Assembly: GCF_021654795.1 (NCBI RefSeq) | Contig: NZ_AP025344.1 | Location: 4,650,501 to 4,714,500 of the forward strand | Origin: Paenibacillus dendritiformis | GTDB lineage: Bacteria > Bacillota > Bacilli > Paenibacillales > Paenibacillaceae | Direction of reading: 5' to 3' | DNA: 64,000 bases | In this document: positions 25,575-32,133 of the stretch, in pieces | How positions within the stretch are numbered: the stretch's first letter is position 1 | Layout of the letters: every line of letters begins with the position of its first letter | Notes under the pieces: generated by a model | Seen by the model: the letters and a program-made list of their open reading frames with translations, nothing else | What the model was told of the DNA's origin: nothing | Database searches by the model: none | Made by a program: the position numbers and the translations under genes

Positions 25575-26777
25575 CTACGGCTTCGCTCCCTGCTTGACAA
25601 GCCGCTGCATGAACAAAGCGCTGAGAATGGGCACGCTCCCGGTCACCGCCAGGAAGCTCACGATAGCCGGCTGCCCTGAGCGCCAGCTGACGAGCGCAAT
25701 AAAAGCCGCGATGCCCAGCAGCCTTCCGGCCAACAGACCGAATTCGCGGACGACGGTCAACTCCACCCGCTGCTTGACCGACTCTTCGTCCCGGCCCATG
25801 ATGTCGAAAGTGGAGGAGGTCATCGGCACGATAAACAACGGGGAGAATAGAGAAGTGATAACGCCGAAGAGGATAAGCATGGCATAGTTCACTTGGATAA
25901 ACAAAGGGACAATGGCCGCCGCCATCGCCACGCTCCCCGCGATCATGCCCGGGGCCCGATAGGAAGCGCGGTACAGCCGACCGGCAAGATAGAAGCTGAC
26001 CAGCGCGACAGCCGAAGTGATGAGCGTGTAGTTCCCCAGCTTCAGCTCGTTGGTGGTCGTGATATAGACGACGAGCCCGACCAGGAAGTAGAATACGCCT
26101 TCGCGAACCCCTTGGGCGGCCAGCGCCGGCAGCGCGGCGCGCCACGGGCTGCGCTTCGGCTTCCAAGCCGTAAACGGCAGCGACCAGCGGTATGCTCCTT
26201 CCGGCGGCCGCTTGTGCAGCCAAAAGCTGAATATGCCTGCGGTGACAAACACGATTAGCGACGCCGTGAAAATTACCGTGTACCCCCGCTCCCCTCCGAG
26301 CCCGGAGATGAGCAGTCCGGATACCCATGGGGCAATCATGGCGCAGCAGGAACCGATAAAGCCCGTCCAGCCATTGTACAAATCGCGGTTGTTCGCCTCC
26401 GTAATCTCAAAATAAATGACATTGTAAGCCAGCCAGAAGCCTCCGTTGGCGGCGCCGAGCACCAAGCCGAGCGGAAGCATATACTGAGCCGCAGCCTTAT
26501 CGAGCCAGAGAACCGAGGCGTAAAACAAGGCGGACAAGCCGATGCCCAGCCGAAGGCAATTCATTTTATTGCCTTCCTTCACCCATTTTCCGGCAACATA
26601 GAACATGATCGTCATAGCCGCCTGCTGGGTAAAAGTAAACCAGCCGATAAAGGCGAAATCCGATTTCATTTTCCATAAAAAAACATTGACGAACGTCCCG
26701 GACAGGGCGTTCGCCAACGAAAATAGACCGAATACGACCAAGAGCAGCAAAGACTGGCCGTCAAGACGCGCTTTCAC
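25575..26777 (-). CDS. MFS transporter of unknown substrate
   Basis: This 400-residue protein has twelve predicted membrane segments in the MFS layout. The cytosolic loop between TM2 and TM3 carries VKEGNKMNCLRLGIGLS, and the central loop FWLHKRPPEGAYRWSLPF joins the halves. GAANGGFWLAYNVIYFEITE in the fourth segment and PLFIVPMTSSTFDIMGRDEE late in the sequence match the YqgE/YitG-like bacillar group. No adjacent gene hints at a substrate. Confidence 0.8.
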   Translation of the reverse strand: MKARLDGQSLLLLVVFGLFSLANALSGTFVNVFLWKMKSDFAFIGWFTFTQQAAMTIMFYVAGKWVKEGNKMNCLRLGIGLSALFYASVLWLDKAAAQYMLPLGLVLGAANGGFWLAYNVIYFEITEANNRDLYNGWTGFIGSCCAMIAPWVSGLLISGLGGERGYTVIFTASLIVFVTAGIFSFWLHKRPPEGAYRWSLPFTAWKPKRSPWRAALPALAAQGVREGVFYFLVGLVVYITTTNELKLGNYTLITSAVALVSFYLAGRLYRASYRAPGMIAGSVAMAAAIVPLFIQVNYAMLILFGVITSLFSPLFIVPMTSSTFDIMGRDEESVKQRVELTVVREFGLLAGRLLGIAAFIALVSWRSGQPAIVSFLAVTGSVPILSALFMQRLVKQGAKP

Positions 26778-26856
26778 GAAGGTGAACCCTCCCCGCTTTC
26801 AGAGCTGGTAGCCATGTGGTTACAGCTTTTAACTTGCCCCAAAGCAGGCGTCTTAT

Positions 26857-27393
26857 TTATTTAACTTTCGCATTTCTCACATTTTCCATCATCGCTTCGC
26901 GATAAGGCGCAGCCAATAATTTGGACACCTGGAAGCAGGATGTGCATACATAGACATTCACGTCGAATGGCGGCTCAAGCAATGGCGCAGCCAGCACTTC
27001 CGGCTTGGCTGGCTTGAAGCCCGTTCCCGACACCGTCTCCTTACCGGCCAGCAGCATATATTCGCGGCAGTGCGGGCATTCCGGAACTTCCTCCTGGCTG
27101 TGGAGAATCTGGTCGACGCCTTCCTGATAACGAAGCGTAGCCGCGTCGCTGTACAGCACGCCGCCATCGTCCCAACCGAAGTTGGACCAGCCCTTCTCTT
27201 CCGGCTCCTCCTCTTCCTCCCGCTCTCCGGCGGAGGACCCTTCGTCTTCTTCCTTTTCCAGCTCGATATTAAGCGTGCGGTAATTGTTCAGCTCATTATG
27301 GCAATGCGGACATTCGTCCTCCGGGCCCAATTCCTCGTCCCAGACAATCTCCGTATCGCACCAGGGACATATTGTTTTGCCGGTCTCGCTCAT
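26857..27393 (-). CDS. Zinc-ribbon protein with acidic linker
   Basis: This 178-residue cytosolic protein has four Cys pairs: CPWCDTE near 10, CPHCHNE near 29, CPHCREYM near 105 and CTSC near 148, so it probably holds two zinc ribbons. An acidic low-complexity linker (about 47-68) separates the first from the rest, which includes GWSNFGWDDGGVLYSD. The second ATG was chosen, 9 nt after AAGGAG. I do not recognise the family and assign no function. It follows a 27-residue membrane peptide gene by 17 nt. Confidence 0.72.
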   Translation of the reverse strand: MSETGKTICPWCDTEIVWDEELGPEDECPHCHNELNNYRTLNIELEKEEDEGSSAGEREEEEEPEEKGWSNFGWDDGGVLYSDAATLRYQEGVDQILHSQEEVPECPHCREYMLLAGKETVSGTGFKPAKPEVLAAPLLEPPFDVNVYVCTSCFQVSKLLAAPYREAMMENVRNAKVK

Positions 27394-27409
27394 CGGCATA
27401 CACTCCTTT

Positions 27410-27493
27410 TCACCCTATATTTCTCCAATAAATAATCCCGATAATAAAAAAGATCGCGGCCAGCGCAAACAGCGCGCCCCATAAATACTTCAT
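27410..27493 (-). CDS. 27-residue single-span membrane peptide
   Basis: A short frame opens with MKYLWGALFALAA, continues as one hydrophobic helix (FFIIGIIYW) and ends in RNIG before TGA. GGGAGGG lies 6-7 nt before the ATG and the next gene's site follows the stop. Such one-helix peptides are common but poorly annotated in bacilli. The hydrophobic pattern, site and spacing support it; no homologue is known to me. Confidence 0.5.
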   Translation of the reverse strand: MKYLWGALFALAAIFFIIGIIYWRNIG

Positions 27494-27544
27494 TCCGTAT
27501 CCCTCCCAGACGTCATGGAGATCAACCCGCGGCGTGAGGCGGCA

Positions 27545-27964
27545 TCACTTGATGCTCGCCCCGATGATATAGGACAGCGAAATGGAAATAATCATCGCCA
27601 ACAGTCCGACGGCCCGGTTATCCTTTTCGATCTCTTCATCCAGCCGGAAATAAGGCATCAAGAAGCCGAATAAAAAGTAGGCGGCGAGCAACAGCACGTA
27701 TCCGAGCGCAGCCCACAGCAGGGACGCGTACAAGGAATCCCTGGCCACGATTCCGAAGCGGAAAATATTGCATATCCCGAATATTTTACCGGACGTGGCC
27801 ATCGCAACGCTGAGGTTTCCCTTCCGGATCTCCTCCCAGCACTTGTATCCCGTCACCAGCTCGAAAATGGACAATAGCAGAACTAAAGCCAGCACGACTA
27901 CGGAAAAATAAGCAATCATGGATACGTAAGGATTGCTCAGCCATTGTTCAATCATCACTTCCAC
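27545..27964 (-). CDS. DUF350 membrane protein
   Basis: This 139-residue protein has four hydrophobic segments (about 15-37, 64-80 weak, 84-104, 118-137). The DUF350 signature is present as WEEIRKGNLSVAMATSGKIF followed by GICNIF, and the last segment has the Ile/Ser-rich pattern LLAMIISISLSYIIGASI. Function of the family is unknown, although members are often found near envelope-stress genes. It lies 28 nt upstream of mutS2 in the opposite transcriptional order (mutS2 first) and is probably in its operon. Confidence 0.8.
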   Translation of the reverse strand: MEVMIEQWLSNPYVSMIAYFSVVVLALVLLLSIFELVTGYKCWEEIRKGNLSVAMATSGKIFGICNIFRFGIVARDSLYASLLWAALGYVLLLAAYFLFGFLMPYFRLDEEIEKDNRAVGLLAMIISISLSYIIGASIK

Positions 27965-27992
27965 GGTGCTCCCCCTTTGGTCCCAAGATATT

Positions 27993-30350
27993 TTACTTCA
28001 ACTCAGCCACGGTCACTCCCGTTCCGCCCTCTCCGAAGCTGCCGAGACGGAAGCTCTTGACGTGCTTGTGCTTGCGTAAAAATTCCTGAATTCCGGAACG
28101 GAGGATGCCGGTTCCTTTGCCGTGAATAATATAGACCTGCCCCAGATTCCCGAGCAGCGCTTCATCGAGGAAGCGGTCGGCCTCCATCAAGGCTTCCTCC
28201 AGGTTGGCCCCTCGCAGATCGAGCTCCGAACGGACCGTGTCTCCCCGGGTCCGCTTCACATTCGCGCCTGACTGCACGGGCTTTGCGGCGGATTTCGCCG
28301 AAGAGAGCAGCTCCAGATCGTCGAGCGGCACCTTCATCTTCATGATGCCGAGCTGAACGACCGCTTCTTCGCCGGCGAGCTCGACGACGCTGCCCTTCTG
28401 ATTCAAGCTGTACACCCTGACGTCGTCTCCCGCTTCAATCCGGCGGACCGGCTTCGCGTCCCGCTTCGGCTTGGCGGCCAGCTTGGCTTCGGGCGCGGCC
28501 TCATCCAGCCGTTTCCGCGCTTCGGTCAGCATATGCTCCTTGACCTGAACGCCTTCCATCGCCAGCTGCCGCAGCTCGGCAATGATCTCCTGGGCTTCGC
28601 GGCGGGCCTTGTCCACGATGGCGCGGGCCTTCTCTTCCGCTTGCTCCTGCCGCTTCTCCCGCTCCGCCTCCTGCTTCTCCAGCTCGCGGGCCAGCTTCTG
28701 CCGCATCGCTTCCAGCTCCATGCGCAGCTTCGAGGCCGTTTCCCGTTCCGCCTCGGCCTTCAGCCGGTTGTCCTCCAGCGACGCGATCATCGTCTCAACG
28801 CGCATATCCTCTTCCGTCACTTCGCCGCGCGCATGATCGATAATCGGCTTCGGGAGCCCGAGCCGCTCCGCTATCGCGAATGCATTGCTTCGGCCCGGAA
28901 CCCCGACCAGCAACCGGTAAGTCGGTCGCAGCGTCTGGACATCGAATTCCATGCTGGCGTTGATGACGCCTTTGCGCTCATAAGCATAGGCCTTCAGTTC
29001 GCTGTAGTGCGTCGTAGCCACCATTCGGCAGCCCAGCCGATGAATATGCTCCAGAATGGCAATCGCCAAGGCAGATCCTTCGGCCGGGTCCGTACCGGCC
29101 CCGACCTCGTCCAACAAGACAAGGCTCTTTGGCGTCATTTGCTCCAAAATGCGAATAATATTGGTCAAATGGCTGGAGAACGTACTCAAGCTCTGCTCAA
29201 TGCTCTGTTCATCGCCAATATCGGCATAGATCGCATCGAAGACGCACATCTGGCTGCCATCCTCCGAAGGAATGAACAGGCCTGACATCGCCATCAGATT
29301 CAGCAGCCCGATGGTCTTCAAGGTAACCGTCTTCCCGCCGGTGTTCGGGCCCGTAACCAGTATCGACGTATACGTATTGCCCAATTCCACATCGATCGGC
29401 ACGACCTGATCGGCCGGAATCAACGGATGGCGGGCCTTCCGCAGCTTCAGGAAGCCGCGGTCGTTCATTCGCGGCAGGGAAGCCCTCATTTCCCGCGCAA
29501 GGCGGGCCTTCGCGAACATGAAGTCCAGCGTCTCCACGGCCCCGGTATCATACTCCAGCACATCGGCCAGCAGGCCGACCTGCTCGGTCAGACGGGACAA
29601 AATGCGTTCGATCTCCCGTTCCTCCCGGAGCTTGGTCTCCCGGAGCTTATTGTTCATCGCCACGATCGCCTCCGGCTCAATGAACAGCGTCGCGCCGGAA
29701 CCGGATTGATCATGGACGATGCCGCCGTAATGGCTCCGGTATTCCTGCTTGACCGGAATCACGTACCGGTCGTTGCGGATCGTAATCAGCTGCTCCTGCA
29801 GCATTTTGGCCGCGTTCGAGGAGCGAATCATCGCCTCGAGCTTCTCCCGGATGCGCGTCTCGCCGATCCGGAGCTCCCGCCGAATGGCCGCCAGCTCGAA
29901 GCTGGCCTGATCGAGAATCTCGCCCTGCTCGTCGATGCATTGGCGGATCTCCTCCTCCAGCTGCTTCTGATCGCTAATCGTCTCGGCCAAATCATGCAAC
30001 AGAGGAATCGCCTCTTCCTCATGCACGGCGGCAATATGGCGCTTGGTCCGGCGCGCCGCGAAGAGCAGGGCCGAAATATCCCACAGCTCGGCGGAACTGA
30101 GCATCGCTTGAATCCGCGCCCGCTTCAACGCTCCCCGAATATCCTTGACTCCCGCCAACGGCGGCCCGCCCTTGAGGCGCTCGACCGTCATCGCTTCGTC
30201 GGTAGCCTGGAGACGCCGCTTGACTTCCTCGAAGTCCGAGCTTGGCCTCAGCTTCAGCGAGGCCTGCTCTCCCAGCCCCGTAGCCGCATGCTTGGCGAGG
30301 GAGGCCAGTATTTTATGGTAATCCATCGTACTCAATATTTTTGAATCCAC
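27993..30350 (-). CDS. mutS2: MutS2 ribosome-rescue/recombination ATPase with Smr domain
   Basis: This is a full-length MutS2 of 785 residues: core and lever helices (1-300), Walker A GPNTGGKTVTLKTIG near 333, Walker B LVLLDEVGAGTDPAEGSALA near 410, a coiled-coil clamp rich in E, R and K (about 515-620), a KOW-like segment, and a C-terminal Smr nuclease domain (about 712-785) with LDLRGANLEEAL and IIHGKGTGILR. In B. subtilis MutS2 acts on collided ribosomes and suppresses homologous recombination. The Smr histidine in HGKGTG is intact. Confidence 0.96.
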   Translation of the reverse strand: MDSKILSTMDYHKILASLAKHAATGLGEQASLKLRPSSDFEEVKRRLQATDEAMTVERLKGGPPLAGVKDIRGALKRARIQAMLSSAELWDISALLFAARRTKRHIAAVHEEEAIPLLHDLAETISDQKQLEEEIRQCIDEQGEILDQASFELAAIRRELRIGETRIREKLEAMIRSSNAAKMLQEQLITIRNDRYVIPVKQEYRSHYGGIVHDQSGSGATLFIEPEAIVAMNNKLRETKLREEREIERILSRLTEQVGLLADVLEYDTGAVETLDFMFAKARLAREMRASLPRMNDRGFLKLRKARHPLIPADQVVPIDVELGNTYTSILVTGPNTGGKTVTLKTIGLLNLMAMSGLFIPSEDGSQMCVFDAIYADIGDEQSIEQSLSTFSSHLTNIIRILEQMTPKSLVLLDEVGAGTDPAEGSALAIAILEHIHRLGCRMVATTHYSELKAYAYERKGVINASMEFDVQTLRPTYRLLVGVPGRSNAFAIAERLGLPKPIIDHARGEVTEEDMRVETMIASLEDNRLKAEAERETASKLRMELEAMRQKLARELEKQEAEREKRQEQAEEKARAIVDKARREAQEIIAELRQLAMEGVQVKEHMLTEARKRLDEAAPEAKLAAKPKRDAKPVRRIEAGDDVRVYSLNQKGSVVELAGEEAVVQLGIMKMKVPLDDLELLSSAKSAAKPVQSGANVKRTRGDTVRSELDLRGANLEEALMEADRFLDEALLGNLGQVYIIHGKGTGILRSGIQEFLRKHKHVKSFRLGSFGEGGTGVTVAELK

Positions 30351-30500
30351 AACCAGTTCGACTCCTCTCGGTGTCCATTATAACGAAACTCATTTTTGAT
30401 AGCTATGATGTCTGAACCTGCCACTAATGTTTATCGAGGAAAAGGTTACACTAATTGTTGCACAGCCTACACCCTTTCAAACGAGTAAGGAGGAAAGTCC

Positions 30501-30854
30501 ATGAATTTTCTCGGCCATGTCGTTCGATTTATCGTCGCGGCAATTGTATTGATGGTCACGGGCTGGATTGTGCCGGCGTTTTCCGTAGGCGGCTTCTGGA
30601 GTGCCCTGATCCTGGCCTTGGTGATCGCATTGTTCGGCTGGATTGTCGAAGGTATCTTCGGCAAAAAAGTCACGCCGTTCGGACGCGGAATTGTCGGCTT
30701 TCTGGCCAGCGCCTTGGTCATATATGTAGCCCAATTTTTCGTCGGCGGCGTATCGGTCAGCATTCTGGGCGCCATTCTGGCCGCGCTGGTTATCGGGTTG
30801 ATCGACCTGTTCATCCCGATAGCGACTCCGTTCGAAGCCGGTAAAGAATCGTAA
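30501..30854 (+). CDS. Small four-span membrane protein (phage-holin-like family)
   Basis: This 117-residue protein has an AAGGAGG site. Four hydrophobic segments can be drawn (about 5-27, 31-50, 63-83, 86-110); the conserved feature is GWIVPAFSVGGFWSALILAL followed by ALFGWIVEGIFGKKVTPFGR. The family is named after phage holins in databases, yet members are chromosomal housekeeping proteins of unknown role. It is divergent from mutS2. Confidence 0.75.
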   Translation: MNFLGHVVRFIVAAIVLMVTGWIVPAFSVGGFWSALILALVIALFGWIVEGIFGKKVTPFGRGIVGFLASALVIYVAQFFVGGVSVSILGAILAALVIGLIDLFIPIATPFEAGKES

Positions 30855-30992
30855 CCCGGACTGCAATCCTTTTCCAAGTCCATACTCTCCCCCTCGTCAG
30901 CCGGTCTGCAAGCATTGACGGAATTTGTTGTCTGAATAGGCTTGGCAATCCGCCAATGCATCCGCTACACTGGACTGATAAGGGGGATGAGC

Positions 30993-31358
30993 ATGAGACG
31001 CAGGATGCGATGGACAATAGGAGCCGCCATTTTGCTTCACCTTGGGCTGACCGCATGCGGTGGACCGCAAGTGCCAGCGGCCGCGACCGAAAGCGCGGAT
31101 GCCGAATTGGTCATCCAAGCGACCAATTACCAATTCGATCAGCCGGAATATCATATCAAGGCGGGCGAATCCGTTCGCGTCATTTTGGAAGCGAAGGGCA
31201 ATCACGGCCTTGAAGTGAAGGAACTGGGCCTGAAGCTGGACCCGAACCAGACCGATCAAGTCATCAAGCCCGACAAGCCGGGTACTTATGAATTCTACTG
31301 CACTATCCTGTGCGGGCCGGGCCACAAGGACATGCGCGCGAAGCTGATCGTCGATTAA
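30993..31358 (+). CDS. Cupredoxin lipoprotein with CuA-type site
   Basis: This 121-residue exported protein starts at the ATG 6 nt after AAGGGGG. The signal peptide ends in the lipobox LTAC (C18-19). The mature part is a cupredoxin fold like the end of cytochrome oxidase subunit II: NHGLEV provides the first histidine, and YEFYCTILCGPGHKDMRAKL gives the full CuA pattern C-x3-C-x3-H-x2-M. No oxidase subunit lies nearby, so electron transfer to an unlinked oxidase or copper trafficking is inferred. A terminator follows at 31387. Confidence 0.85.
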   Translation: MRRRMRWTIGAAILLHLGLTACGGPQVPAAATESADAELVIQATNYQFDQPEYHIKAGESVRVILEAKGNHGLEVKELGLKLDPNQTDQVIKPDKPGTYEFYCTILCGPGHKDMRAKLIVD

Positions 31359-31386
31359 ACGTACCGGCCGCGCCAGGCAGACAGAG

Positions 31387-31422
31387 GCCGCCGTCCTGCC
31401 CTTCGGGGAGACGGCGGCTTTT
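31387..31422 (+). terminator. Terminator of the cupredoxin gene
   Basis: GCCGCCGTC and GACGGCGGC form a perfect 9-bp stem with a 14-nt loop, followed by TTTT. It lies 29 nt after the stop codon. Confidence 0.8.
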
Positions 31423-31468
31423 GCATGCGGCGCGCCCGGTTGGATAGAGACGGATGTACCGTCCCCTT

Positions 31469-32080
31469 TTACAGCCATCTGGCCCAGGTGACGGCCTGCG
31501 CCATCGCATCCGGCATCCATGCCCCGGTCCACTCCATCCACGCGGACGCTGCCGCCCAATCGCGAAGAGCGCCGGCCGGCCAAGCCCGGAGCATCACGTA
31601 TAAAATGCACCAGAGAAAAGCGAATTGCACTAAGCCCAATAGGGCGCCGATCAGCCGATCCACGGCCCTCACCGGCTGTGCAGCGGTCAGCTTCTGAACC
31701 GCGAACCGGATCAGCCACAGCCCCGCCATCGCGAAGGCGAACAGCAGAATGAACGCGACTACCGCATGCACCGTGTCCATCAAAGCCGGGGAAAGGGAAG
31801 ACGTCATCCCTCCCGTTCCGTCGCCGCTCCCCCCATCCGGAGAGAACAGCCGCCGGCGCACCCAGGGCACGAAATCTTCGTAATACCGCGAGGCGACAAT
31901 GAACGAGACGATGCATCCAATGAGGGACAGAAGCTGGGATTTCATGCCCCGCCATGCTCCCCATGCCACCGATGCCGCCGCTGCCGCCGCCAGTGCATAA
32001 TCCAGCCCGTTCCAGGCGGCGAAAGCATTCGCGATGTCGCCCCGCAGTTTATCCAAAATTTCCAAGAAGTCTATATCCAT
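31469..32080 (-). CDS. CvpA-family membrane protein
   Basis: This 203-residue protein has four membrane segments. The CvpA pattern is visible in NGLDYALAAAAAASVAWGAW then RGMKSQLLSLIGCIVSFIVA, and later FAMAGLWLIRFAVQ and DRLIGALLGLVQFAFLWCIL. Bacillar members (YshB) are encoded next to zapA and mutS2, as here. The family has been tied to envelope integrity and colicin V export in enteric bacteria; the bacillar role is open. Confidence 0.82.
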   Translation of the reverse strand: MDIDFLEILDKLRGDIANAFAAWNGLDYALAAAAAASVAWGAWRGMKSQLLSLIGCIVSFIVASRYYEDFVPWVRRRLFSPDGGSGDGTGGMTSSLSPALMDTVHAVVAFILLFAFAMAGLWLIRFAVQKLTAAQPVRAVDRLIGALLGLVQFAFLWCILYVMLRAWPAGALRDWAAASAWMEWTGAWMPDAMAQAVTWARWL

Positions 32081-32101
32081 ATTTGTTTCCTTTATTCGTA
32101 T

Positions 32102-32127
32102 GGTTCAAAAAGGCCGCTTCTTGAACC
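32102..32127. repeat. Inverted repeat between zapA and cvpA
   Basis: GGTTCAA and TTGAACC flank a 12-nt loop (AAAGGCCGCTTC). The composition resembles the ends of the MITE-like repeat at 35041-35287, which also read TGTTCAAAAAG. It could be a transcription terminator of unusual form or a repeat remnant. Confidence 0.45.
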
Positions 32128-32133
32128 ACAGTG

